A DNA stretch of 64,000 nucleotides, taken from positions 1 to 64,000 of the forward strand of contig NZ_LT699743.1 of NCBI RefSeq assembly GCF_900155365.1, read 5' to 3'. The stretch comes from Collinsella bouchesdurhonensis. GTDB lineage: Bacteria; Actinomycetota; Coriobacteriia; Coriobacteriales; Coriobacteriaceae. The notes under the pieces are model-generated. The model was not told the DNA's origin and ran no database searches. It worked only from the letters and a program-made list of their open reading frames with translations. The first letter of the stretch is position 1, and every line of letters begins with the position of its first letter. Both the position numbers and the translations under genes were made by a program. Positions 16,789 through 25,387 of the stretch are shown here, piece by piece.

Positions 16789-17049
16789 CTACGCGTTCTC
16801 GAAGTTCTCGCAGCAGAAGGCGCCGCAGTCACCGTATGCCCAGGTCTCCTTCTCGAAACCAGAGCAGGTGCCGATGCCATGAGAATCGGCATCGTGGAAC
16901 TTAGCGCAGAACTTGCACAGCTTGCCGCACTCGAAGTTGGGGCAGGCGTCGGAGCCCTCGCCGTCCAGCGGAACAATCATCCTGCTGACGGCGCACATGC
17001 CCTTTTCGCAGTCCAGCGCCAGGAAATGCTTGCACTCGTAATGCTTCAT
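16789..17049 (-). CDS. hpdC: 4-hydroxyphenylacetate decarboxylase small subunit
   Basis: Fe-S protein of 86 residues that forms the hetero-octamer with HpdB. The N-terminal half has His3, Cys6, Cys19 and Cys36, the one-His/three-Cys set that binds the first [4Fe-4S] cluster in the clostridial enzyme. The C-terminal half has Cys45, Cys48, Cys62 and Cys79/80 for the second cluster. The start lies 24 bp after the hpdB stop. Known work shows that the small subunit is needed for stable, regulated HPAD activity; its presence distinguishes this locus from indoleacetate or phenylacetate decarboxylases, which are reported without one. Confidence 0.95.
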   Translation of the reverse strand: MKHYECKHFLALDCEKGMCAVSRMIVPLDGEGSDACPNFECGKLCKFCAKFHDADSHGIGTCSGFEKETWAYGDCGAFCCENFENA

Positions 17050-17072
17050 ATCGAATACAACTCCTCAGTTTT

Positions 17073-19781
17073 CTACATCTCGTACTCAGTACGGTAGATG
17101 ACCTCGTCCTGGATAGGCTTACCGATCTCGCACCAATACTGGGTGAAGCCAGCGACGCGAACCATGAGGTCACGATAATCGTCAGGCTTCTTCTGGGCCT
17201 CGCGCAGCGTCTTGGAAGACGTGATGTTGAACTGGACGTGGAAGCCACCCTTGCGCATGTAGGCGCGGATGACGTCGAGCAGCTTGCGAGTACCGTTGAT
17301 GCCGGCCACGGCGCTCGGGTGAATCTTGACGTTCATCTGAGCGTTCTGGTTCCTGGAGTGGTCGTAGCAGGTAGCAGAGGTGAACACTGCGTAGATGCCG
17401 TTCTTGTCCGTGTTGGCGGCAGGCGAGACGGAGCCGTCGGCGTAGGTAACGCCAGCGAGGCGGCCGTCGGCGGATGCGAGGGTGATAGCGCCCTGCGGGC
17501 CGTGCGTGGACACGGAGATCTGGCACATGTACAGCGGCTTGCCGTAGTAGGACTTCAGGGTCGGCATGAGCGCGGTCATGAGGTCCTCGTAGTGCACCAT
17601 GAGGTCGTCGACATAAGGATCGGCGTTGCCGAACTTAGGAGCGTTGACGCAGTCGGTGAAGATCTTCTCGTACTTCACGGCCTCGTCGGTAGCCTCGCGG
17701 CGGTCGGGCGAGAAGACGCCAGTCTCGAATGCGGTCTTGAAGCCGAAGTTGTGCTCCAGTGCATCCATCATCTCGTCGAGCGTGTACTTCTTCTCGTCGA
17801 AGACGTTCTTCTTGAGGGACGCCATCGCGTTGATGAAGGTAACGGTACCGCAGGACTCGAAGTTGATGGTGGAGTTGTAGCGGCAACCCATGTTGGAGAG
17901 GGTCTGGCCCTTGGTGAAGCAGTCAGGCTTCAGGAGGGAGGCAACCACAGGCGGGTTGTTCTTACGCCAGATGTCCATCTGGATGTTGTTGACCTTGAGC
18001 GAGATGTCGCACAGCTCGGTCATGTAGTCCATCCAGACATCCCAGACGTCGTCCATAGTCTTGAGTTCGCGGTTGTGCGGCTCGAAGACCTTGATGCCGG
18101 TACGCTTGTCGACACCGTTGGTGAGGACGAGCTCGAGCAGCTTGGGCAAACCGGTGAAGTGAATACCGGTGCCAGCGGTCGGAGCAGCGCCGCCGGGGAT
18201 CCAAGTGGTCTTGCCGTTGTAGTGCAGCGGCAAGAAGCAACCAGGCGAAGACTCGAGGCAGCCGCCGAGGCACCATGCGCGGGCGTCCTCGACCGTCATG
18301 CCCTCGTCGTGATAATGACGCAGCATGTAGTTCATACCGCACTGGTTGTTCATCCATGCGGGGTAGCCCTGGCCGCCCTTGCAGCAGCGAGCTGCCTTCA
18401 TGAGGAACTCCTCAGGCGTCTTCTCGTCATAGAGGACGGAAAGCGTCGGCTGAGTGGTGCGGGCACGGGTGCCGGCCTCAACGATGAGGTACTCAAGCGG
18501 GGTGACAGCGGTCAGACCGTCACGAGCAAGGCCGCCGAGGGACAGGTTGTTGAAGGTGTTGCCGGAAAGAACGCCGCCGGTAACGCCGGAGGAGGCGAAG
18601 CACTCGATCGAGGTGATCTTAATGCGGTAGAGCTCGAGAAGCTCGATGGCCTCTTCCTCGGTGATGGTGCCGTCCTCGAGGTCCTTCTCATAGAAGGGCT
18701 GCAGGACCTGGCCCAGACGACCGATGGACTGGCCGGACTGCGGGTCCTCGTTGACGACAGCGAGGTGGCACAGGAAGGTGAGCTGGAGGGCCTCACGGAA
18801 GGTCGAGGGCTGCTTGTGAGCGATGTTGTGCATAACAACAGCGATGTCCTCGTACTCCTTCTTCTGCTGAGGATCGGGCTCGCACTCAGCGAGGGACTCG
18901 GCGCGCTTGCCGTAGTTGTCGGCCCAAGCGGAGAGACCCTTGGTGATCTCCTTCATAGCCATGTAGTAGTAGCCACGGCTCATGCCCAGCAGACCGTCGC
19001 CGTTCTCGGCAAGACCGAGGATCTCGGCGATCTTCTCGTCGCACATCTCGATGATGCGGTCAAAGCCATACTCGAGAGGCATGTAGTAGTTGATGATCTC
19101 GCGACCCTGAGGGATGGCCCAAGAGTCAAACATGACGAGAACGGTGTCGCGATAGGCCTTGTACTTGTAGTAGTCAGGAATAGCCTCGGAGTACTTCTGG
19201 GTAACGACCTCGATGGAGCAGTTATCCCAGTACCTGGAAATCTTCACCAGGATGGGGACTTCTTCCTTGCGCAGACCGAACTTCTGAGCGATGGAAACGA
19301 CGTTGCCATAGCTCTCGGTGACGTTGCCGCCACCGGCACCGACGACGGACATACGGTCGGCCTCGGCCAGAGCCGGAGCCTCAGCCTCGGCGAGGAGGGC
19401 CTCAGCCTGGGCATTGAAGAACGAAGCGTCGACCCACGGGAACGGGAAGGCACCACGCCAGTTCTTGGTCTTATTCATAACGAGCAGCTCGCCCGGCCAG
19501 ATGGTCGGGGTGGTGTGTGCGAGAGCAGCACCATAAGCCTTAGCGCGACGAATCTCGGGAACGTCACCCTCGTTCTCCCACCAGACACGGTTATACCAAT
19601 ATGGGATCTCCATATCGATGGTGTTCTTCATCTGGTAGTAGATGTTGATGAGCTTCTCAAAACGCGGGCTAGGCGCGGGAATCTCTTCCTCGGTGTAGCC
19701 GGCGTCAACAGAGACGTCCAAGCTCTTATCCTGCCTGTTGCGTGCCTCGAGAATCTCAAAGATCTTTGTCTGTTTGTCCAC
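17073..19781 (-). CDS. hpdB: 4-hydroxyphenylacetate decarboxylase large (glycyl radical) subunit
   Basis: Glycyl radical enzyme of 902 residues, predicted to convert 4-hydroxyphenylacetate to p-cresol and CO2. Catalytic Cys508 and Glu510 lie in GGCLESSPGC, and the radical Gly878 in RVAGFT. Ser349, His541 and Glu642 fall at the same spacing as Ser344, His536 and Glu637 of the clostridial enzyme (Cys-to-Gly distance 370 in both). The GTG at 19781 is chosen because AAGGAGG sits 6 bases upstream; an earlier start would place that site inside the gene. It is the first gene of an operon hpdB-hpdC-hpdA-TPR-MFS-hemerythrin. The protein is oxygen-sensitive and needs HpdA for activation. Confidence 0.95.
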   Translation of the reverse strand: MDKQTKIFEILEARNRQDKSLDVSVDAGYTEEEIPAPSPRFEKLINIYYQMKNTIDMEIPYWYNRVWWENEGDVPEIRRAKAYGAALAHTTPTIWPGELLVMNKTKNWRGAFPFPWVDASFFNAQAEALLAEAEAPALAEADRMSVVGAGGGNVTESYGNVVSIAQKFGLRKEEVPILVKISRYWDNCSIEVVTQKYSEAIPDYYKYKAYRDTVLVMFDSWAIPQGREIINYYMPLEYGFDRIIEMCDEKIAEILGLAENGDGLLGMSRGYYYMAMKEITKGLSAWADNYGKRAESLAECEPDPQQKKEYEDIAVVMHNIAHKQPSTFREALQLTFLCHLAVVNEDPQSGQSIGRLGQVLQPFYEKDLEDGTITEEEAIELLELYRIKITSIECFASSGVTGGVLSGNTFNNLSLGGLARDGLTAVTPLEYLIVEAGTRARTTQPTLSVLYDEKTPEEFLMKAARCCKGGQGYPAWMNNQCGMNYMLRHYHDEGMTVEDARAWCLGGCLESSPGCFLPLHYNGKTTWIPGGAAPTAGTGIHFTGLPKLLELVLTNGVDKRTGIKVFEPHNRELKTMDDVWDVWMDYMTELCDISLKVNNIQMDIWRKNNPPVVASLLKPDCFTKGQTLSNMGCRYNSTINFESCGTVTFINAMASLKKNVFDEKKYTLDEMMDALEHNFGFKTAFETGVFSPDRREATDEAVKYEKIFTDCVNAPKFGNADPYVDDLMVHYEDLMTALMPTLKSYYGKPLYMCQISVSTHGPQGAITLASADGRLAGVTYADGSVSPAANTDKNGIYAVFTSATCYDHSRNQNAQMNVKIHPSAVAGINGTRKLLDVIRAYMRKGGFHVQFNITSSKTLREAQKKPDDYRDLMVRVAGFTQYWCEIGKPIQDEVIYRTEYEM

Positions 19782-19985
19782 GGTGTACCTCCTTGTGTGC
19801 AAACGTGCAGACCCTAACTTCGTTGCGGTTGGCCTTCGTGTCCCTCCTTCGGGCTTCCCGCATCGCTAGGGGGATAGTACGTGGTGAACCACCGTTCAGT
19901 GACGTGTACTTTGCGCAAAAGCAAGCCGAACGGTCGCTCAGAGGATGTGTTCGGTATGTGGTGCGAGCACGATGCGCAGGTTTAC

Positions 19986-19999
19986 TATAGTTAACTATA
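19986..19999. promoter_or_regulatory. palindrome TATAGTTAACTATA, candidate operator of hpd operon
   Basis: Perfect 14-bp dyad about 205 bp upstream of hpdB. The central GTTAAC recurs 90 bp further upstream. A binding site for the nearby Crp-like regulator or another repressor is possible; the sequence is not the classical Crp/Fnr site. Confidence 0.35.
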
Positions 20000-20137
20000 A
20001 ACTCTAGTTGAATAAAGTACGTTGTATATAAATCGCTGTACAAGAGAATGACCTCGTTCACCTGTGCATGTTTCACAATTGTTAACGAATCAATGTATAA
20101 ATTTGACCATTTCCTGCATACCAAAATAAGCCTTTTT

Positions 20138-20176
20138 AATGTCTAAATACCCGGTGGAAAGAGGGTTTTAGACATT
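20138..20176. repeat. 10-bp inverted repeat with 19-bp spacer upstream of hpdB
   Basis: AATGTCTAAA at 20138-20147 and its exact complement TTTAGACATT at 20167-20176. The site lies between the argS terminator and the hpd promoter region, so it could be an operator or an RNA hairpin. Confidence 0.45.
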
Positions 20177-20195
20177 CGCAAGCGCTTTTAAGAAC

Positions 20196-20228
20196 AAAAA
20201 AGCCCGTCCGCGAACCGCGGACGGGCTT
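20196..20228 (-). terminator. terminator after argS
   Basis: A 12-bp perfect stem (AGCCCGTCCGCG with its complement, loop of 3) followed on the minus strand by six T residues. Confidence 0.9.
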
Positions 20229-20296
20229 GCAAAATCCCCTTGAGAAAACGCCTTAGCAGGGGTTAATAAAAAACTAGCTCACTTTACAGCGATTTA

Positions 20297-22150
20297 CTAC
20301 ATACGCTGGGGCGCCGAGACGCCCACGAGGGAAAGAACCAGTCCAAGAACAGAGCGCACGGCATCGCACGCGGCCAGGCGGGCACGCGAAAGCGCGGGAT
20401 CGACCGGACGGCCTTCGCTCGGCAGAACCTGGCAAGCGGCGTAGAAGCTGTGGAAGTCGCCAGCGAGTTCCTCTGCATAATGCGTAAGGCGGAAGGGCGC
20501 GCGATCGCGTGCGCAGCTAGCAATGAGCTCGGAGAGCTCGGAGAGCTTGCGGGAAAGAGCCAGCTCGGTAGGGTCGGTGAGCAAAGCATAATCCACGTTT
20601 TCGCCGATAGCGCGGGCTGCAACGGCATCCATGCCGAGCGCCGCCGCTTCCTCGGGCGTCACATCGGCGGCACGGCGGAGAATCGAGCAGATGCGCGCAT
20701 GGGCGTACTGCACGTAATAGACGGGGTTATCCTGCGTCTTGGCCTTGACCTTTTCGATATCGAAATCAATCTCTTGGTTGCTGGAGCGCGAGATGAGCGT
20801 ATAGCGCGCAGCATCGGCGCCGACCTCGTCCACAAGCTCGCGGAACGTGATCATGGTTCCACGGCGCTTGGACATCTTGACGGGCTTGCCGTTGCGCAGC
20901 AGGTTTACGAGCTGGCCGAGCAGAACCTCGAAGCGTCCCGGGTAACCCAGAGCATCGCAGGCGCTGCGAACACGATTGATATAGCCATGATGGTCACAGC
21001 CCCAGATGTCAATCACATGATCCACGCGCTGGAACTTATTCCAGTGATAGGCAACATCAGAAGCAAAGTACGTGTACTCGCCATCGGACTTGATGAGAAC
21101 GCGGTCCTTGTCGTCGCCCAGATCGGTCGAGCGGAACCACAGGGCGCCTTCCTTCTCGTAGAGATAACCCATCTCGTCGAGCTTCTTGAAGGCGCGGTCG
21201 ACGGCCGAAGTGCCGGCAAGCTCTCCCTCGCCATCCTTGACGTAGAGAGTACGCTCGGAGAACCAAACGTCAAAATCGCAGTTCACGTCGTGGCAAAGCT
21301 GCTTGATGCCCTCGAGCATACGCAGGTAGCCGCGCTCGCGGAACTCCATCATGCGATCGTGCTCGTCGGCATCGACCCACTTGTCGCCATCGGTGCGATA
21401 GAAGTAAGCAGCCTCGTCGATGATGTAGGAGCCGCCGTAGGAGTCACGACCGAGCTTCTCGGCAAACTCATTTTGATACGGATGGGTCTCGGGATGCTCG
21501 TCGGCGTCGTCGGCAGCAAAGGCGTCACGATCGGCAACGAGGATCTTGTGCGCCTCATCGATATCGACACCGCGGGTACGAACGATATCGGCAAGCTGCA
21601 TATAGCGCATGGCAACGGAGTTTCCGAAGGTATTCATCTGATTGCCGTGATCGTTGATGTAGTACTCGCGCTGGATGTCATAGCCGGCATGCTCCATAAC
21701 GCGGCACAGGGAGTCGCCAAGGGCTGCCCAGCGGCCATGGCCGATATGCATGGGACCCACAGGGTTTGCGGATACGAACTCGACCTGGGTCTTGACTCCC
21801 TCACCGGCATTGCTGCGAGCGAAATCCATACCCTGAGCGCGCGCCTCGCCAAACACGGCGTTCTTGGCGGCAGCGGAGAGATAGAAGTTGATGAAGCCGG
21901 GGCCTGCGATCTCGACCTTCTCGACCGAAGCGTCCTCGGGAAGGTGCGCCACGATCGCCTCGGCGATCTTGCGCGGGGCGCAGTGCGCGAGCTTTGCCGA
22001 CTTCATGGCAAGCGTAGTGGTCCACTCGCCATGCGAGGTGTCTGCCGGGCGCTCGAGAGCATAGTCGTCGAGCTCGAATGCGGGCAGCTCGTCGGCGTCG
22101 ATGGCGGCAGCAAGGGCATCGCGCAGGAGCTGTTCGATCTTTTGGGACAT
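20297..22150 (-). CDS. argS: arginyl-tRNA synthetase
   Basis: Class I aminoacyl-tRNA synthetase of 617 residues charging tRNA-Arg. It has the N-terminal additional domain (residues 1-110), the HIGH motif as MHIGHGRW, an intact KMSKR-type loop (VKMSKRRGTMITF) and the C-terminal DALR anticodon-binding domain (NPVYYVQYAHARICSILRR onward). ATG 22150 follows GGAGG. It is a single-gene unit with its own terminator. Nothing unusual was seen. Confidence 0.97.
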   Translation of the reverse strand: MSQKIEQLLRDALAAAIDADELPAFELDDYALERPADTSHGEWTTTLAMKSAKLAHCAPRKIAEAIVAHLPEDASVEKVEIAGPGFINFYLSAAAKNAVFGEARAQGMDFARSNAGEGVKTQVEFVSANPVGPMHIGHGRWAALGDSLCRVMEHAGYDIQREYYINDHGNQMNTFGNSVAMRYMQLADIVRTRGVDIDEAHKILVADRDAFAADDADEHPETHPYQNEFAEKLGRDSYGGSYIIDEAAYFYRTDGDKWVDADEHDRMMEFRERGYLRMLEGIKQLCHDVNCDFDVWFSERTLYVKDGEGELAGTSAVDRAFKKLDEMGYLYEKEGALWFRSTDLGDDKDRVLIKSDGEYTYFASDVAYHWNKFQRVDHVIDIWGCDHHGYINRVRSACDALGYPGRFEVLLGQLVNLLRNGKPVKMSKRRGTMITFRELVDEVGADAARYTLISRSSNQEIDFDIEKVKAKTQDNPVYYVQYAHARICSILRRAADVTPEEAAALGMDAVAARAIGENVDYALLTDPTELALSRKLSELSELIASCARDRAPFRLTHYAEELAGDFHSFYAACQVLPSEGRPVDPALSRARLAACDAVRSVLGLVLSLVGVSAPQRM

Positions 22151-22365
22151 GGGTCCTCCTCTATAACGAATCTCGCAGGCTCTTGATCGCCTGCCGAGCG
22201 CTGCGCCAACTATCGGCACAAGCAGGCAATACTCTAGCACACCGACCTGCCGACGCGCTTTTACCCAACCGTGCAATCATGTGGGATTTTTCTGGTCATT
22301 TTCAACAAAAGCGCACGTAGAGATGCTATTCTGAAACAGGTACGCGTCTAAAAGATGGAGGAAGC

Positions 22366-22860
22366 ATGTTTAAGATCGGTGAGCACGTGATACATCCGGG
22401 CCAGGGCGTCTGCACGGTGACGGGGTTCAAGGACTCCCCCACCCCCATGATCGAACTCGAAGCCCACTCCGGACACTCGAAGACCAAGCTCCTCTATCCT
22501 GTATCGCAGGTCGACCGCCTTCACGCCTGTATCGACAAGGACCAGGCCGAAAAGTTGCTCTCCGACTACGATTCGATAGCATGCGACTCGTTTACCGAGC
22601 GCAACAGCTCCCTTGAGGAGAGCTATTTCAAGCAGCTGCTCAAGCAAGGTGCCCCCACCACGATTCAGGTCGCAAAGACTATGCGTTGCCGCATTCATGA
22701 CGCAGAATCTCAGGCAAAGAAGCCCAGTAGCTACTATATGCGCATTCTTAAGGAAGCCCATCGCCGTTCGGTCGAGGAGCTTGCCGTTGCCCTTGGCGTG
22801 AGCGAAGACGATGTCGAGGCACGCATCGCGCAGACGTTTGAAGGTTTTGGCCAAAACTAG
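22366..22860 (+). CDS. CarD/CdnL-family transcription regulator
   Basis: Protein of 164 residues with the N-terminal CarD/TRCF RNA-polymerase-interacting domain (FKIGEHVIHPGQGVCTVTGF) and a helical C-terminal domain (ILKEAHRRSVEELAVALGVSEDD). CarD proteins bind the polymerase beta subunit and stabilise open promoter complexes, affecting rRNA and stress transcription. The start follows TGGAGGAAGC. Family members in Actinobacteria are often essential. It is transcribed alone and ends in an intrinsic terminator. Confidence 0.9.
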   Translation: MFKIGEHVIHPGQGVCTVTGFKDSPTPMIELEAHSGHSKTKLLYPVSQVDRLHACIDKDQAEKLLSDYDSIACDSFTERNSSLEESYFKQLLKQGAPTTIQVAKTMRCRIHDAESQAKKPSSYYMRILKEAHRRSVEELAVALGVSEDDVEARIAQTFEGFGQN

Positions 22861-22886
22861 CATCATCCTCAAGAGAGCTTGCCGGG

Positions 22887-22914
22887 CGGGCGTGCACGTG
22901 TGCATGCCCGTCTT
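22887..22914 (+). terminator. terminator after CarD-like gene
   Basis: An 11-bp stem CGGGCGTGCAC/GTGCATGCCCG with a 2-base loop (one G-T pair) followed by TCTTT. Confidence 0.7.
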
Positions 22915-22998
22915 TGCTGTATGGGGCACTTTTGTGTTAGACGCGGCGCGATGATGGGTATTCATATCCCAATAGCTCTTCGATTGAAGGAATCTATC

Positions 22999-23364
22999 AT
23001 GCGCTTTTTGCTCAATTGGCTCCTCACCTCGATCGCCGTTGCGATCGCTACGTTCATCGTTCCCGGCATTGCACCATTTGGTGCAAGCGAGGCATGGGTG
23101 AGCTTCATGTTTGTCGGCCTGTTTTTGGGATTTGTCAACTCGCTTGTCAAGCCAATCATCACCGCCATCTCGCTGCCCGTGACCATCATCACGCTCGGAA
23201 TCTTCCAGCTGGTCATCAACAGCTTCATGCTTGAGCTTGCAAGCTGGCTTTCTATCAATATCCTTGGCGCAGGAATATCCATCGCAAGCTTTGGCTCTGC
23301 CTTCATGGGCGCCATCATCGTGAGCATCATGTGCGCGATATTGAACGGCGTAGTTGAAGAATAG
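22999..23364 (+). CDS. YvlD-type four-helix membrane protein (phage holin family IV)
   Basis: Small membrane protein of 121 residues with four predicted transmembrane segments and the family motif FVNSLVKPIITAISLPVTIITLGIFQLVIN. ATG 22999 follows AAGGA. Although databases name the family phage holin, it is widespread on chromosomes without phage genes, and there is none here. Relatives such as YvlD are linked to envelope stress operons. The role in this organism is unknown. Confidence 0.85.
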   Translation: MRFLLNWLLTSIAVAIATFIVPGIAPFGASEAWVSFMFVGLFLGFVNSLVKPIITAISLPVTIITLGIFQLVINSFMLELASWLSINILGAGISIASFGSAFMGAIIVSIMCAILNGVVEE

Positions 23365-23370
23365 ACAACA

Positions 23371-23400
23371 GCGCCGGGCCGCTTTAGGGCAGCCCGGCGC
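23371..23400. terminator. GC-rich hairpin between YvlD-like gene and rrf2-type gene
   Basis: GCGCCGGGC and GCCCGGCGC pair around a 12-base loop between two convergent genes. There is no T tract on either side, so its efficiency as an intrinsic terminator is doubtful. Confidence 0.45.
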
Positions 23401-23459
23401 CTCGCAGGATGGCCTAGATGTCTTGCGGCGCGAGATTCGCTCACGCCGTGTGCTTCGCT

Positions 23460-23888
23460 TTAAATGATGTAATCGAACGACTGAGGTTCTGCAACCAGAT
23501 CGGCTACGGTCACGCTGTCCAGGTATTCGTTAATCATGGTGTGAAGTTTGGTCCACATGCCAAGCGTGGTGCACGTTGCCTCGCGATCGCAGGCGGCGGC
23601 GCCCTCGACAAGGCAGGAAACGGGCGCGAGGCTTCCCTCGGTAAGACGCAGAATCTCGCCTACGGTGTATTGATCGGCGGGGCGCGTTAGGCAGTAACCG
23701 CCCCCCTTGCCACGCATGCCGGAAAGCATGCCATTTCGCACAAGGATAGCAAGGATATTCTCCAGATACTTCTCGGAAATTCCCTGACGCGCAGCAATCT
23801 TCTTAAGCGGCGTGCGGCCAGCAGCCTGATGCTGCGCAAGGTCGATCATGACGCGCAGGGCATACCGGCCCTTAGTGGAAACAAGCAT
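23460..23888 (-). CDS. Rrf2-family transcriptional regulator (IscR/CymR-like)
   Basis: Protein of 142 residues with an N-terminal winged helix (STKGRYALRVMIDLA, then PLKKIAARQGISEKYLENIL, and the wing RGKGGGYCLTRP). Three cysteines lie in CLVEGAAACDREATC, resembling the Fe-S ligand region of IscR with altered spacing. ATG 23888 was chosen because the preceding residues are not family-like. It is divergent from cysK, and both promoters contain the same ATACTAGGTT sequence. It is therefore a good candidate for a cysteine-synthesis or Fe-S-responsive repressor that also autoregulates. Confidence 0.88.
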   Translation of the reverse strand: MLVSTKGRYALRVMIDLAQHQAAGRTPLKKIAARQGISEKYLENILAILVRNGMLSGMRGKGGGYCLTRPADQYTVGEILRLTEGSLAPVSCLVEGAAACDREATCTTLGMWTKLHTMINEYLDSVTVADLVAEPQSFDYII

Positions 23889-23935
23889 ATGACTGGCCCT
23901 CTTTCCTCTTTCTTTAACCACCATATCATACCAAA

Positions 23936-23945
23936 ATACTAGGTT
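23936..23945. promoter_or_regulatory. ATACTAGGTT box at the rrf2-type promoter
   Basis: A 10-bp sequence repeated exactly at 24042-24051. On the minus strand it lies next to a TATGAT that could be the -10 of the regulator gene. It is a candidate Rrf2-family operator. Confidence 0.5.
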
Positions 23946-24036
23946 GATTACATGCTGCAAGCTGGATAAATCGCCTCTCCAGGCAATCAGGGAGCGCCCG
24001 TTCGCTTCATTGTCTCGAAACAAAACTATATTCCTA

Positions 24037-24065
24037 TTGACATACTAGGTTTTGCCTCGTTTAAT
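24037..24065 (+). promoter_or_regulatory. cysK promoter with overlapping ATACTAGGTT operator candidate
   Basis: TTGACA at 24037-24042 and TTTAAT at 24060-24065 are separated by 17 bp. The ATACTAGGTT copy at 24042-24051 sits inside the spacer, so a bound repressor would block polymerase. About 180 bp of leader precede cysK. Confidence 0.6.
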
Positions 24066-24247
24066 ACTGCCAACGGGAACCCATATATACCCGCAGACTT
24101 ATAGGCTAATTGCTTCGGCGCGACCCGGAGGTTGTCATATGGAAGAGCAGAAACGATGTAGCAGCGGCGCATGAGCCCCTCTCGCGCCTCACACCTACCG
24201 CGCATTCGGTCCATTTTCTTCTAGAACTAACTGCTAAGGAGCACACC

Positions 24248-25183
24248 ATGTCCAACGTCTATACTTCCATCGACCAGCTTATCGGCCACACTCCCCTGCT
24301 CGAGCTCACTCACTTTGAACGCGATGAAGGCCTGCACGCACGCGTGCTCGTCAAGCTCGAGTACTTCAACCCCGCAGGATCTGTTAAAGACCGCGTTGCG
24401 AAGAGCATGATTGACGAGGCGGAGCGCGCAGGAAAGCTCGTACGCGGTGGCGACTACACCATCATCGAGCCGACTTCCGGCAACACCGGCGTGGGCATCG
24501 CCTCCGTAGCCGCTGCTCGTGGCTACAAAGTGATCATCACCATGCCCGAGACCATGTCCGTGGAGCGCCGCAAGCTCATGCAGGCATACGGAGCCGAGCT
24601 CGTGCTCACCGATGGTGCCAAGGGCATGAAGGGGGCCATCGCCAAGGCAGAGGAGCTGCAGAAGGAGACTCCCAACAGCATCATCGCCGGGCAGTTCGTG
24701 AACCCGGCAAATCCGGCCATCCACAAGGCAACGACCGGTCCGGAGATCTGGACCGATACCGATGGCGACGTTGATGTCTTTGTTGCCGGCGTGGGCACCG
24801 GTGGCACCGTGACCGGCGTGGGCGAGTACCTCAAGGAGCAAAACCCCAACGTGAAGGTTGTTGCCGTCGAGCCCGCTTCTTCGCCCGTGCTCTCCAAAGG
24901 CCAGGCGGGTCCGCACAAGATTCAGGGCATCGGCGCAGGCTTTGTGCCCGACGTCTTGGATACCCAGGTCTATGACGAAATCATCACGGTCGAAAACGAC
25001 GACGCCTTTGCCACGGGCCGCGCCGTCGGCTACAAGGAAGGCGTGCTTGTAGGTATCTCCTCCGGCGCCGCCGTATGGGCAGCGATCCAGCTTGCCAAGC
25101 GCCCCGAGAACGAGGGTAAGACGATTGTGGCACTTCTTGCCGATACCGGCGAGCGCTATCTCTCCACGGCTCTGTTCGCCTAA
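24248..25183 (+). CDS. cysK: cysteine synthase (O-acetylserine sulfhydrylase)
   Basis: Pyridoxal-phosphate enzyme of 311 residues forming cysteine from O-acetylserine and sulfide. The cofactor lysine is Lys47 (PAGSVKDRV). The substrate loop PTSGNTG follows near residue 78, and the phosphate-binding loop is [10 protein letters not shown]. The ATG at 24248 follows AAGGAG. It is divergent from an Rrf2-type regulator gene and ends in its own terminator, so it is a single-gene unit. Confidence 0.95.
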   Translation: MSNVYTSIDQLIGHTPLLELTHFERDEGLHARVLVKLEYFNPAGSVKDRVAKSMIDEAERAGKLVRGGDYTIIEPTSGNTGVGIASVAAARGYKVIITMPETMSVERRKLMQAYGAELVLTDGAKGMKGAIAKAEELQKETPNSIIAGQFVNPANPAIHKATTGPEIWTDTDGDVDVFVAGVGTGGTVTGVGEYLKEQNPNVKVVAVEPASSPVLSKGQAGPHKIQGIGAGFVPDVLDTQVYDEIITVENDDAFATGRAVGYKEGVLVGISSGAAVWAAIQLAKRPENEGKTIVALLADTGERYLSTALFA

Positions 25184-25313
25184 AAACCGAGGCGCGGAAG
25201 TCTGCCTACATCGGTGTCGATTGTTGTCGGCGCCCCTCTGCAGGCGGGCAAAATCGAACGCGGCGCACGCAAACGATATCGTGCGACGCATGCAGTACAA
25301 TCGGAAAGATCAG

Positions 25314-25346
25314 CGGCGCGGGACAGGATGTGCCCCGCGCCGTTTT
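25314..25346 (+). terminator. terminator between cysK and mnmA
   Basis: CGGCGCGGG/CCCGCGCCG 9-bp stem followed by TTTT. It lies about 130 bp after cysK. Confidence 0.8.
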
Positions 25347-25387
25347 AATGCCGTTCAGACTCGAACGGCATCACGTAAGGAGCACAG

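Larger units (their letters stand above)
19782..20195. other. AT-rich promoter/leader region of the hpd operon
   Basis: About 410 bp upstream of hpdB with no gene. The part from 19985 to 20195 is strongly AT-rich relative to flanking DNA. It contains a perfect 14-bp palindrome at 19986-19999, a GTTAAC core near 20081, and an inverted repeat at 20138-20176. The 200 bp next to hpdB are GC-rich and would be an untranslated leader. I could not place -35 and -10 elements with confidence. Confidence 0.5.

Noticed and set aside
17073-19781. Indoleacetate (skatole-forming) or phenylacetate decarboxylase instead of HPAD
   Set aside because: The HpdC-type small subunit is present and His541/Glu642/Ser349 match the 4-hydroxyphenylacetate enzyme; the skatole enzyme of Olsenella is reported without a small subunit. 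Biochemical proof is still lacking.
17238-19817. 859-codon plus-strand frame across hpdB
   Set aside because: Antisense to a glycyl radical enzyme with complete active-site motifs; no ribosome site or recognisable domain.
22999-23364. Prophage remnant suggested by the holin family name
   Set aside because: The protein is the chromosomal YvlD type, and no other phage gene lies nearby.
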